Assembly (NCBI GenBank): GCA_026706485.1
Contig: JAPOYR010000004.1
Coordinates: forward strand, 124,001-188,000
Source of the DNA: Chloroflexota bacterium
Lineage (GTDB): Bacteria > Chloroflexota > UBA11872
Length of the DNA stretch: 64,000 nt
Direction: 5' to 3'
Positions 54,804 to 63,522 of the stretch are shown in pieces. The first letter of the stretch is position 1, and the number at the start of each line of letters is the position of its first letter. A program made the position numbers and the translations under genes. Below the pieces are notes generated by a model. The model saw only the letters and a program-made list of their open reading frames with translations. It was not told the DNA's origin and searched no databases.

Positions 54804-55559
54804 ATGCCAGCATCCCCGACTGCCCTGCGCGTCTGCTTCGTCATCCCCACCTACAACGAGGCAGCCAACATCACGCCGCTGCTCGAGCGGCTGACCGCGT
54901 TGCACCCCGGCGAGGACACTGCCGTGCTGATCGTGGACGACCGCAGCCCGGACGGTACCGGTGAACTGGTGCAGACGTTCGCTGCGGGCGATCCGCGGGT
55001 CCATCTCCTGGAAGGCGCGCGGCGCGGATTGGGCCACGCCTACGTGCGAGGCATGCGCCACGCGCTGGATGAGCTCGGCACAGAAGCGATCGTGGTGATG
55101 GATGCCGATCTCTCGCACGATCCCGCCGACGCCCACCGTCTGCTGGACCGTCTTTCCGCCGGCGCCGACGTGGTGATCGGGAGCCGCTACGTGGCCGGCG
55201 GAGGCATCGATGATCGCTGGAGCCTGCGCCGGCGGCTGCTGTCGGCATGGGGCAACCAGTTGACGCGCTGGGTGGCGGGCCTGCGGCACGTGCACGACTG
55301 CACGGCGGGCTATCGGGCCATTCGCGCCGCGGCGCTGCGGGCGGCGGATGTCGGCGGCGTCAGCGCGCGCGGCTACGCCTTCAACGTCGTGCTATTGCAC
55401 CGGCTGAGCCGCGGCGGCGCCCGCGTCGTCGAGGAGCCGGTCTTCTTCCGCGAGCGCGACCACGGACGGACCAAGCTGGGCCTGCGGGACATCGCCGAAT
55501 ACCTGCTCGTCATCTGGCGGCTGCGGCTCGCCGATCTGTTCCGCTCGCGCGGGACGTGA
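54804..55559 (+). CDS. polyprenol monophosphomannose synthase-like glycosyltransferase
   Basis: GT2 enzyme of 251 residues. FVIPTYNEAANI opens the fold, VLIVDDRSPDGTGE is the nucleotide-sugar motif and VVMDADLSHDP the DxD-like metal site. DVVIGSRYVAGGGI and CTAGYRAI follow the DPM1 pattern. It probably transfers mannose from GDP-mannose to polyprenyl phosphate, supplying a mannose donor to membrane glycosyltransferases. It has no added membrane domain. The start at 54804 gives the normal N-terminus; two upstream ATGs were rejected. Confidence 0.9.
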   Translation: MPASPTALRVCFVIPTYNEAANITPLLERLTALHPGEDTAVLIVDDRSPDGTGELVQTFAAGDPRVHLLEGARRGLGHAYVRGMRHALDELGTEAIVVMDADLSHDPADAHRLLDRLSAGADVVIGSRYVAGGGIDDRWSLRRRLLSAWGNQLTRWVAGLRHVHDCTAGYRAIRAAALRAADVGGVSARGYAFNVVLLHRLSRGGARVVEEPVFFRERDHGRTKLGLRDIAEYLLVIWRLRLADLFRSRGT

Positions 55560-55623
55560 GCGAGACGCCCGACAGCTAGCACCCCGCGTCTCGATAGGCC
55601 ATTGGTGGGACGCTATTGGATTA

Positions 55624-55663
55624 CCAAATAGCTTTGGAAGTTACTATTGTAACGCTCTAGGAT
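55624..55663 (+). promoter_or_regulatory. promoter with an operator-like palindrome before the portal gene
   Basis: TTGGAA (55634-55639) and TAGGAT (55658-55663) are 18 bases apart. GTTAC-TATT-GTAAC (55640-55653) fills the spacer, and CCAAA-TAGC-TTTGG (55624-55637) overlaps the -35. Such placement fits repression. The stretch is AT-rich against its surroundings. Confidence 0.45.
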
Positions 55664-55724
55664 AGGGGCTGTAGCACGACGGCGCGCGCTACGTGCACGG
55701 CGCCAATGACACCGGGAGGCCCCT

Positions 55725-57407
55725 TTGTCCGAGCTTCGCCCCGACGCGTTGCCCCCACCGTCCGAGTCCTATGTTCAAGAGTTGGAGCAGCACCTGCTGA
55801 CGGAGTTCGGCGGGCGCAACGCTCGCATCGAGCGGCTGCGGCGGCTGCGATTCATGGAAGAGCCGGTCGACATTCCGGCGGCCTACCGGGCCACGACGCG
55901 CGAGGTGCGGACGCCGCTGGCGCGGGAGCAGCTCAAGCGGGTCGTGGGCAGCCTGACCGCCAACCACCCGACCATCAGCGTGCCGCCGGCCGACCAGACG
56001 CCGGAGAGCCGGGCGAATGCCTCCCGCCGCGAGCGTTGGACGGCCGCCGCCCTGCGGCGCATGAAGAACGACGCCGGCCGCGACATCTTCGGCATGTTCG
56101 TGGACGCGCTGGTGGCCGACGGTACCGGCGTGATGAAGCTGGTCTACGTCCCCGAGCGGTGGACGGGCTATCCGCGCCGCGGCGACGGCGGTCCCGAGAC
56201 CGACGCCGGCTTCAACGAGCGCTCGACCCGCTTCAAGCGCTCGGCCCCGTTCCCGCTGGCCTGGCGCGACGTGGACGTGCTCACCTTCTATCCGCTCATC
56301 GGCGACGACGGGATCGAGGCCTGCCTGGAGATCGCCGAGCGCCCGAAATGGCTCATGATGCGGCGCTACGGCCTGGTGGAAGACCGCCGGTCGGGCCGCC
56401 TGGCGCCGGCGGGGAGTGAGTCGGCGAGCGAGGGTCCCGCGGCCGCCGCCGGCAGCGTGCGCGTGGTCGAGTATTGGGACCGCGAGCACTTCGCCTACCT
56501 CGTTGACGGTCATCTCGTGCGGCGCGGCCGCCACGCCTACGGCGCGGTCCCCTACGTGATGGCGCACGGGAACCAGTCGCCCAGCCGCGATCCGGCCAAG
56601 GCCGGCGAGTCCATGCTGGCGTCGGTGGAGCATCTCGTGCCGCTCCTCGACCGGCTGCTGACGATGAAGCAGAACGCGGTGCACCTCTACGCCTATCCGA
56701 CACCCAAGCTCACCGGCTTCGCCGGCGGCAACGGCGCGCTGGGCGACGACGGCCGTCCGCCGCCGATCGAGTTCCGGCCGGGCGAGATTCTGCCGCTGTT
56801 TCCCGGCGAGGATCTGAGCCTGCTGCAGTGGTCGGGCACGCCGCCCGATCTGGATGAGCTGATCGCCCTCACGCGTTCGATGATCGATCAGGCGGGCGTG
56901 CCCACGGTGCTCTTCGGCATCGCGCCCGACGGCAATACGAGCGGCTACTACCTGAACCAGCTGATCAACGCGGCGCGCCTGTCGTTCAACCAGATCACGC
57001 GGCACGCCGAGCAGGCGCTCGAGCGCATCGTGCAACTGGCCTGGCGCCTGGTCGAGCACCGGGTGCGGGAGACGGTCTACGTCTACGGCGACGAGGACGC
57101 CGCGTGGCTGGGCCTGTCGCCCCGCGATATCAACGGCTACTACGCGGTACGCGCCAAGCTGGAGGCCCTGGCCCCGGCGGACGAGATTGCCCAGGGCACC
57201 TACGCCGCCAACCTGGTGGCGGCCAAGCTGGCGTCGCGGCGCTGGGCCATGCAGGAGAAGCTAGGCATCGCCAACGCGGCGGAGATGCAGGCGGAGATCC
57301 TGCGCGAGGAGATGCTGGACGATCCGGAGGTCCGGCGCGAGCTATGGCGCCGAGATGGCGGCGCGGCGGCGGATATGGACCGTGCGGCAGAGAGGGCGGC
57401 ATCGTGA
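55725..57407 (+). CDS. phage portal protein
   Basis: Protein of 560 residues. SRSMIDQAGVPTVLFGIAPDGNTSGYYLNQLINAAR-type text around residues 385-420 and the upstream helical PLLDRLLTMKQNAVH resemble portal proteins that form the dodecameric DNA channel of tailed phages; the residues PLAREQLKRVVGSLTANHP are the usual N-terminal wing. The TTG start follows GGGAGG. The family call rests on this pattern and on the terminase downstream. No capsid, protease or tail gene adjoins. Confidence 0.75.
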   Translation: MSELRPDALPPPSESYVQELEQHLLTEFGGRNARIERLRRLRFMEEPVDIPAAYRATTREVRTPLAREQLKRVVGSLTANHPTISVPPADQTPESRANASRRERWTAAALRRMKNDAGRDIFGMFVDALVADGTGVMKLVYVPERWTGYPRRGDGGPETDAGFNERSTRFKRSAPFPLAWRDVDVLTFYPLIGDDGIEACLEIAERPKWLMMRRYGLVEDRRSGRLAPAGSESASEGPAAAAGSVRVVEYWDREHFAYLVDGHLVRRGRHAYGAVPYVMAHGNQSPSRDPAKAGESMLASVEHLVPLLDRLLTMKQNAVHLYAYPTPKLTGFAGGNGALGDDGRPPPIEFRPGEILPLFPGEDLSLLQWSGTPPDLDELIALTRSMIDQAGVPTVLFGIAPDGNTSGYYLNQLINAARLSFNQITRHAEQALERIVQLAWRLVEHRVRETVYVYGDEDAAWLGLSPRDINGYYAVRAKLEALAPADEIAQGTYAANLVAAKLASRRWAMQEKLGIANAAEMQAEILREEMLDDPEVRRELWRRDGGAAADMDRAAERAAS

Positions 57408-57640
57408 CGGCGGCGAGACGGCGGCCCTCGCCGCATGAGTTCCCGTCCCGGTTTCGCGAACTGGCCGAGGAGCACACGGATCAGATATGCACGGCCGTCA
57501 TCGACAAGGCGCGCGACGGCGAGCGCTGGGCCACCGAATTGGTGATGCAGTACGCCTTCGACCGCTCGGCCGAGGCGTCCGAGGACGCGCTCGTGAACCT
57601 GCTGGAGGAGATTCGCGCCCGCCTCGCGCACAGCGCGTGA
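57404..57640 (+). CDS. small protein, candidate terminase small subunit-like
   Basis: Protein of 78 residues starting at GTG, overlapping the portal stop (GTGA). FRELAEEHTDQICTAVIDKARDGERWATELVMQYAFDR resembles the DUF5681/terminase-small-like helix (xLIxKAxDGDxxATKLVxD). The basic N-terminus and acidic C-terminus fit a small DNA-binding adapter. Its position between portal and terminase genes supports this, but the assignment is inference. Confidence 0.55.
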   Translation: MTAARRRPSPHEFPSRFRELAEEHTDQICTAVIDKARDGERWATELVMQYAFDRSAEASEDALVNLLEEIRARLAHSA

Positions 57641-57661
57641 GGCCCGTGCCGGAGTCTGGTA

Positions 57662-57683
57662 GGGGCGGTTCGCGAACCGCCCC
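57662..57683. repeat. perfect palindrome between the small gene and terminase
   Basis: The halves GGGGCGGTTCG and CGAACCGCCCC form a 22-base perfect palindrome. Elements of this kind are scattered in many GC-rich genomes. Confidence 0.7.
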
Positions 57684-57717
57684 CGGGCGCCACGCCGTGG
57701 ATTCTGCAGCGGCCTGA

Positions 57718-59016
57718 GTGAAGATGTGGACAGCGCGTGAAGCGCTGTGGCGGCGCATCGGCTACGCGCCGAGTGCCGAGCAGCGGCAGGCGCACGACTC
57801 ACCCGCGCGCATTCGCCTGATCGCCGGCGGTGAGCGCGCCGGCAAGAGCCGCAGCGCCGCCATGGAGCTGTTTGGCCGCTGCCTGGAAGGCCGGCTCTAC
57901 TGGCTGGTGGGCCCGGACTACGAGCTCTGCCGTCCCGAGTTTCGCTACCTGGCGGAGGCGTTCGGGGCGGTTGGCGCCGTCGACAGCCTGAGCTTTCCCA
58001 GCTCGGAGCAGTGCCGGCTGATGCTGCGCACCGGGGCGCGGATCGTGACCAAGTCGGCCCGCGATCCGGCGCGGCTGGCCGGCGAGGCGCCCGACGGAAT
58101 CCTGGGCTGCGAGGCGGCCCAGCTGCCCTATGAGGTCTACCTGCGGCTGCGGGGCCGCGTGGCGGAGCGCCGGGGCTGGCTGTGGCTGAGCGGCACCTTC
58201 GAGGGCTCGCGCGGCTGGTACGCCGACCACTTCAGCGCCTGGCAGGTGGTGAACGCCGACGGCGCGGCGTCATTCTCCATCCCCACCTGGTCCAACCGGG
58301 CGCTGTTTCCAGGCGGGCGCGCCGACGCCGAGATCGAGGCACTCGAAGCGACCTATCCGGCGGCGGTGTTTCGGGAGCGGTTCGGCGGCGTGCCCTGCCC
58401 GCCCGCGACCCTGGTATTTCCCGAGTTCGAGCCGGCGAGGCACGTGGCCGCCGTCGATCCGGCCACTGTCGAAACTGTTGAGCTTGCGATTGACCCGGGC
58501 TACGCGGGCGCCTATGCCGTGCTCGCGGTCACCGAGGCGGCGGGCGTCGTGCGCGTGATCGACGAGGTCTATCACCGCCGCATGGTGGCCGCCGAGGTCA
58601 TCGCCGAGTGCAAGCGGCGCTGGTGGTGGCCGCGCGTGAGCGGCGGGGTGATCGACGTCGCCGGACGTCAGCACCACGCCAGCGCCAGCCAGGTCGAGAT
58701 CTGGCAGGCCCTGGCCGGGTTGCGCCTGCGGTCCCGCCCGGTGCGGATCCAGGACGGCATCGACCGGCTGCGCACGTTTCTGCGCGACCCGGCCAGCGGC
58801 GAGCCGCGGGTCACCGTGGCGCCGGCCTGCCGCGCGCTGATGCAGGAGTTCGGCAGCTACCGCTACCACGAAGCGCGGGACGACCGCCCGATTTCGGAGC
58901 TGCCCATCGACCGCGACAACCACGCCATCAAGGCGCTGGCCTACTGGCTCTACGACCGCTTCGGTCCCGTGGCGCGTCCGCGGCGGACGTACCGGCCGTT
59001 CGCGCTGGTGGGATAG
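57718..59016 (+). CDS. terminase large subunit-like ATPase/nuclease
   Basis: Protein of 432 residues starting at GTG. The N-terminal ATPase has the Walker A GGERAGKSR (37-45); the Walker B position reads GILGCEAA (127-134), with Cys where Asp is expected before the Glu; LWLSGTFEG (155-163) fits the coupling motif. A C-terminal RNase H-like nuclease has acidic residues Asp259 (AIDPGYAGAY), Asp313 (GVIDVAG) and Asp400 (DRDNHAIKALAYWLYD). Terminases cut and pump DNA into phage heads. The gene follows the portal instead of preceding it, the reverse of most phages. Confidence 0.82.
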   Translation: MKMWTAREALWRRIGYAPSAEQRQAHDSPARIRLIAGGERAGKSRSAAMELFGRCLEGRLYWLVGPDYELCRPEFRYLAEAFGAVGAVDSLSFPSSEQCRLMLRTGARIVTKSARDPARLAGEAPDGILGCEAAQLPYEVYLRLRGRVAERRGWLWLSGTFEGSRGWYADHFSAWQVVNADGAASFSIPTWSNRALFPGGRADAEIEALEATYPAAVFRERFGGVPCPPATLVFPEFEPARHVAAVDPATVETVELAIDPGYAGAYAVLAVTEAAGVVRVIDEVYHRRMVAAEVIAECKRRWWWPRVSGGVIDVAGRQHHASASQVEIWQALAGLRLRSRPVRIQDGIDRLRTFLRDPASGEPRVTVAPACRALMQEFGSYRYHEARDDRPISELPIDRDNHAIKALAYWLYDRFGPVARPRRTYRPFALVG

Positions 59017-59044
59017 CGGCCTATCCGCCACCAGCAGCGTCGAG

Positions 59045-60205
59045 CTACCGCTCCGAGCCATCGCCGCCGTCTGAGTCGGGCCGGCGGCGTTTCCTCGTAT
59101 ACCTATCCGCCCAACCCGACCGCTCGGCTGCGGCGATCAGTTCGGCCAAGAGGTCCGGATTCACCGCATAGCGCGTATTCCGTCCCTTGCCCGATCGCAC
59201 GGCGGCGCCACAGGACACCAGGTGCGTCAGGTCCGCGTAAGCGGTGGATGGGGACGCGCCGATCAGGCGCGCGTACATGGAGCTGGACACGGAGCCCGTG
59301 TCGATGATGTACGTCAGGCCCAGCGTCTGCCGTTCGTTCAGCCGCGTGCCGAACTCGTCCCGCCAGGCGTCCTGACGCCCCTTGAAAGACACGACAAAGT
59401 GCTCGAGCATCGCGGCGGCCGTGCTCAGGGCGTCGGTGTGGAACGCGGCGAACGGCGTCGCATCGACCGCGGACTGGAAGTCCAGACCGTGCGTGTCGCG
59501 GAGCGCCTGGTAGTAGCCGTCGCGGTTGCGCCAGATCACCACATTCAGCACCAACATGCCCTCCGCCGACCAACCCGCCTGGTGCAGGATCATGTCGGCC
59601 AGCAGACGGGCCGTCCGACCGTTTCCCTCCTCGAATGGGTGGATCAAGACCAGGCCGGCGTGCGCCAGCGCCGCGATGATCGGCGCCGGATAGTTTTCCT
59701 CGGCCGTCCAGCGCTGGATGTGGGCGACCAGCCGGTCCATCAGGTCCGGGACCCAAGCCGGCGGCGGCGGCCGATAGCGGATCTCGCGCGATTCCGCGTC
59801 CTCGATCAGACTGGGTCCGGTGCGGTACTGCCCACGGCGCCCTGAGGTTTCCTCCGGCAAGCCTTCGAGGATCAGCGAGTTCATGGCGCGCAGCAGTCCC
59901 TGGTCGATTCCCACCGTCGGGTCCGCCGCCAGCTGTTCCATTAGCTCATACGCGCCCCACAGGTTCGTCAGCTCGCGCTCCTCGGGTCGGACCGGATCGC
60001 CCTCGCCCGCAAACAGGACCCGGGCCTCTTCGTAGCCGAGGGGGTTGCCCTCCACCTTCGCGGAGGCGAGCGTGCTCAGATAGCGCGCACGCTCGCGGAA
60101 ATAGGGCTCATAGCCGCTGGGGATCAGCGTGCGGACCTCATAGAGGCGCCGAAACAGAGAATCCGTGTCGATATTGCCGACATCCGCGGCTAGCGAGAGA
60201 TCCAT
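59045..60205 (-). CDS. Fic-domain protein with N-terminal inhibitory motif
   Basis: Protein of 386 residues. The inhibitory (S/T)xxxE(G/N) motif is SAKVEG (residues 48-53) and the catalytic motif HPFEEGNGRTAR (residues 189-200). The C-terminal wHTH-like part (SSSMYARLIGASPSTAYADLTHLVSCGAAVRSGKGRNTRYAV) could bind DNA. It is a second class II Fic protein, only distantly similar to the one at 32288. It ends 28 bases after the terminase stop, convergent to it. A -35 TTGACA lies upstream at 60266-60261. Confidence 0.9.
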   Translation of the reverse strand: MDLSLAADVGNIDTDSLFRRLYEVRTLIPSGYEPYFRERARYLSTLASAKVEGNPLGYEEARVLFAGEGDPVRPEERELTNLWGAYELMEQLAADPTVGIDQGLLRAMNSLILEGLPEETSGRRGQYRTGPSLIEDAESREIRYRPPPPAWVPDLMDRLVAHIQRWTAEENYPAPIIAALAHAGLVLIHPFEEGNGRTARLLADMILHQAGWSAEGMLVLNVVIWRNRDGYYQALRDTHGLDFQSAVDATPFAAFHTDALSTAAAMLEHFVVSFKGRQDAWRDEFGTRLNERQTLGLTYIIDTGSVSSSMYARLIGASPSTAYADLTHLVSCGAAVRSGKGRNTRYAVNPDLLAELIAAAERSGWADRYTRKRRRPDSDGGDGSER

Positions 60206-60260
60206 GCATCCACCAAGACATCAGCCCCTTCTGGTAAAGGATGACTCGATGTTTCGCGGT

Positions 60261-60300
60261 TGTCAAGGGAATACTCCATTGAGCCAATGCGATATTCCAT
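60261..60300 (-). promoter_or_regulatory. upstream region of the second Fic gene with recurring box
   Basis: On the minus strand GGAGTATTCC precedes TTGACA, and GATATTCC lies on the plus strand at 60291-60298. The 17-base stretch 60265-60281 matches 35872-35888 in 15 positions. No good -10 is visible. Confidence 0.4.
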
Positions 60301-60610
60301 TAGGTCGGGCTGCCGATCGTGGGCCGTCGGTCGCGGGGCTCCTGCCGAGGCTGCTCGGGCGCCCGGGCGATAGCGGTCTACCAGCCGGAGCGCACGGCAT
60401 GGGTGGGCGTCTCCGCGTCGCGCTGGCGAGCGCGGACCGGGCGCGGCCATACTCAGTCGCACCGTCGGTTGCGGCGACTATCCGATTCGACTTCCGTTTG
60501 CGCGAGCGATTCCGCGCGGCATGCTGGTCTCCGGGCGTACTGTGACGCTGGCGGCGCGATGGCGGAGCTTGAATCGGTCGCCCGTTGACGCGAGCCCTGG
60601 CGGTGGCGCC
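60301..60610. other. intergenic region without recognised gene
   Basis: I see no credible gene here. Short frames exist on both strands but are Arg/Ser/Pro-rich and lack family features. It separates the second Fic gene from the membrane-protein gene at 60611. Confidence 0.6.
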
Positions 60611-62060
60611 ATGGAGCAGCGCTCGCCGCGCCTCGACGTGGCTCGCGCGGCGGTGCTGGTGCTGCTGGCGGGCCTGTTCTATGCGCTTTCCTCGGGCGCC
60701 CATGCCTATAGCGTGGACGAGATCACCAACTACGCCTCGGCCCGGGCGCTGGTTGAATCCGGCAGCCCGGATTTGTCTGGCGAGCAGCCGTTCCCGCGCG
60801 AGCAGCTGCTGACGCTGCGGCACCCGTCGATGGACCGGTCCACCGGTCGCTACGGCCTGCTCTCGTGGGTGGGGATGTCGCCGGCCGAGCTCCTTGCGCG
60901 CTGGACCAACTCGCAGCCACCGCCCCCGTCGTCGACGTTTCCCCAGCCGAGCGCGGTGCGGCCGGTGGCGGCGCTGCTCTACGGGCCGACCATCGCCGCC
61001 CTGCTGGTGGGCGCAACGTTTCTGCTGGGGCGCAATCTTGGCCTGCGACCCCGCTATGCCGCGGCGGCGGCGACGGTGCTGGCGTTTGCCAGCCCCCTCT
61101 GGGTTTACGCCCAGGGGCTCGCCAACATCCCGCTCGCCGCGCTGTTCGGCGTCTTGGCGTTTGTCGCGGTCACCGGTTCGCGCTCCGGAGTTGGCGTATG
61201 GACCGTTGCCGGCGTCCTCGCTGGACTCGCCGCATTGACGCGACCGGAGTTCGTGGTCCTTGCGCCCGCAGTCGGCGTGTTGAGCATGCTGAACGAACGA
61301 CCGCTGTCGCGAGTCGGTCTAACCCGCGGGTTCGCGTTTGCCGCGGCGTGGGCTGTCGTGGCCATCCCGGGCATCGGGCTCTGGAACCTCTACCGAACCG
61401 GCGACTTCTTCGATGTCGGCTATCGGACGGCGTCCATCCTCTGGCAGACGGACCGCGCCTATATCGGCATCTTCGGCGTGCTGGCCAGTCCCAGCTTTGG
61501 GCTGCTGGTCTTCATGCCCCTGGCCGCCGTGGGGGATCCTCGGCGCGACGTCGCGTCGGCCGGTCTGGCTGGTCATGCTGGCGCTGACGGTGCTGGCGGT
61601 TATCGGCTATGGGTCGTTCGACGACTGGTTCGGCGGCGTCTCCTGGGGACCTCGTTATCTCACCACCGTCACGCCGTTCCTGGCGCTCGGTGTGGGACTG
61701 GCGCTTCAGTCGGCGTCGGCGACTGTGGGCATGCGCCTGGCGACGCTTGGCCTCGCCGCGTGGTCGACCGGCCTGTCGGTGCTCGGCGTGCTGTTCGATT
61801 ACCAGTCGGGCTGGCGCAATCTCTGGGACCACGGGGCGCGTCCGGAGCAGATCGAGTGGAATCCGCACTTCTCACTCATCGGCGCCCACCTGCGGCTGGC
61901 CCGCCAGTGGGTCGATGGTCTGATCGGGCCGGATCTCTTCGTGGTGCACCGGCTGGGGCTGTGGACGATCGCGGTGCTGGCGGCGGGATTGCTGGTGGTT
62001 CTCGGCCTCGCCTGGGCGATCGAGACTCGCGGCGCCGGCTGGCGCCGCGGCAGCGGCTGA
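60611..62060 (+). pseudogene. polytopic membrane protein, frameshifted in a G run
   Basis: The first frame encodes an N-terminal segment, a loop with YSVDEITNYASARALVESG (Asp/Glu motif near the first loop as in GT-C glycosyltransferases) and about eight hydrophobic helices until LLVFMPLAAVG. At GGGGG (61531-61535) the natural continuation, ILGATSRRPVWLVMLALTVL, moves to the next frame and runs to 62060. Removing one G would give about 482 residues. A GT39-like glycosyltransferase is plausible, but unproven. An assembly or sequencing error cannot be excluded. Confidence 0.75.
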
Positions 62061-62094
62061 ACGACGTGGAGTTTGGGCCGCGCCACGGGGTTGT

Positions 62095-63522
62095 TCACTC
62101 CGCCGGCTGGTGCCCCTTTCGGCGTGCCGCGAACCGCCCGAAACCAAGCGGCCCTGGTCGGACGCTCTCCACGAGGACGAGTGGGATCAGCGTGATTGCC
62201 GTCAGCGCGACGACCGCGTCCGCCACCAGCAGCCACCAGCGTGCGTCGGTGGTGAGGAGCCGCCAAATCGCGGCCAGCTTGCTGAGCGTGGCCTCGGGCG
62301 CGCTGTAGGCGACAAACTCCAGGTTCTGATCCGGCCAGGCCAGCTCGCCGTTGATCCAGAGGCGACCGTCCTCGTAGCGGTCGCCGTTGGTCAGGCCAAC
62401 GCCAAGCCCCGCGCCGGGTGCGACATCGGCCGCGACTTGCGCGGCCAGCGGCTGGCCCTCACCAGCTGTGAGTGGCGGTTGGAGCTCAATCATCTTCCAG
62501 CGCGGACAGTCGCCCACCGGGACCTCGATCGACCCCTCGGCAAGGGTGCGGTCGGGCGTGTCAAGGGGCGTGACGCGCACCGTGACCGCTCCGCCGTGAC
62601 CTTCCCACTCGCAGTTGAAGAGCAGGAGCCCGAGGCTCTGCACGGGCGTGGCCGGCATGCGGAATCCCTGGACCAGGGCTTCCTGGCGGCTGAGATTCAC
62701 TTCGAAGGCGCCGGAACGCGTGTAGGGGGCCAGCGCCTCGATCAGTGGCGCACGGAAGAGGAACGCGAGCGCAAGGCTTCCGAGTATGGCCAGCGCCGCG
62801 ATCGATCCGACGAGCGACCGACGCCAGCGGCCGCCGAAGAGGGGATACGGCGGCGGGCGGCCATGGCGCAGCACGCCGACCGCGCTGAGCCCGATCAGCA
62901 GGGTCCCGCTGAACTCCGCGGTTTCTTCGAGCACGTACCCCAGCGTCACCGCGCCACCGGTGGGCATCCAGCGCCCGATCGCCTCCTGCACGAGCGCAAA
63001 CACCCAGCAGGCAATTCCAAGCGTCAGCGGAGCGCGGGCCGCCCGCGCGCTCATACCCTTGCGAACGAAGAGCCACATCGCCAGCACGAAAACGGCGACC
63101 AGCGGACTCACCAGCACGGGCCACGGCAGGCCTGTGCGTCCGGCCTGGTCGAAGAGGGAGATTGGTCCGCGGTCCTTGAACTCGGCCAGCTCCTCGAAGG
63201 TCAAGGCCGCGGACGTCACGGTCAGCGCGGCCCATCCGCCGACCGCAATCCAGCCGGCCGAGCGGCGGTAGCTGACAGCGGCCGCGGCAAGCGCCAGCGC
63301 CGTGACGCACGCCAAGCCGGCAGCCGACACCGAGTTCGCAATCGTGCCTTCGTTGTCGGCATCCAGCCGGCTCAGGGTGGGGTCCCAGGGCGGAAGCAGC
63401 TCCGGGAATGCGAGGCTGAACAGGTGAGTCGCAACGTACCCACCCCACCAGAAGACGATTGCGCCCAGCAGCAGCAGCCGCGCGGTCCAATCAACCAGTT
63501 GCCAGGTGGTGCGTCGGTTCAT
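62095..63522 (-). CDS. membrane protein of unknown family, with extracytoplasmic domain
   Basis: Protein of 475 residues. About seven hydrophobic helices cover residues 10-270 (first: TARLLLLGAIVFWWGGYVATHLF); a soluble domain (residues about 280-430, LLLFNCEWEGHGGAVTVRVTPL, GDCPRWKMIELQPPL, GRLWINGELAWPDQNLEFVAY) resembles a jelly-roll or carbohydrate-binding fold; a last helix (WWLLVADAVVALTAITLIPLVLV) ends it. The ATG overlaps the stop of the next upstream gene (ATGA). Function unknown. Confidence 0.8.
   Translation of the reverse strand: MNRRTTWQLVDWTARLLLLGAIVFWWGGYVATHLFSLAFPELLPPWDPTLSRLDADNEGTIANSVSAAGLACVTALALAAAAVSYRRSAGWIAVGGWAALTVTSAALTFEELAEFKDRGPISLFDQAGRTGLPWPVLVSPLVAVFVLAMWLFVRKGMSARAARAPLTLGIACWVFALVQEAIGRWMPTGGAVTLGYVLEETAEFSGTLLIGLSAVGVLRHGRPPPYPLFGGRWRRSLVGSIAALAILGSLALAFLFRAPLIEALAPYTRSGAFEVNLSRQEALVQGFRMPATPVQSLGLLLFNCEWEGHGGAVTVRVTPLDTPDRTLAEGSIEVPVGDCPRWKMIELQPPLTAGEGQPLAAQVAADVAPGAGLGVGLTNGDRYEDGRLWINGELAWPDQNLEFVAYSAPEATLSKLAAIWRLLTTDARWWLLVADAVVALTAITLIPLVLVESVRPGPLGFGRFAARRKGHQPAE

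Noticed and set aside
57718-59016. Terminase as a chromosomal helicase or DNA packaging ATPase of the FtsK type
   Set aside because: The combination of Walker A, coupling motif and RNase H-like acidic residues, plus the portal gene, fits terminase better.
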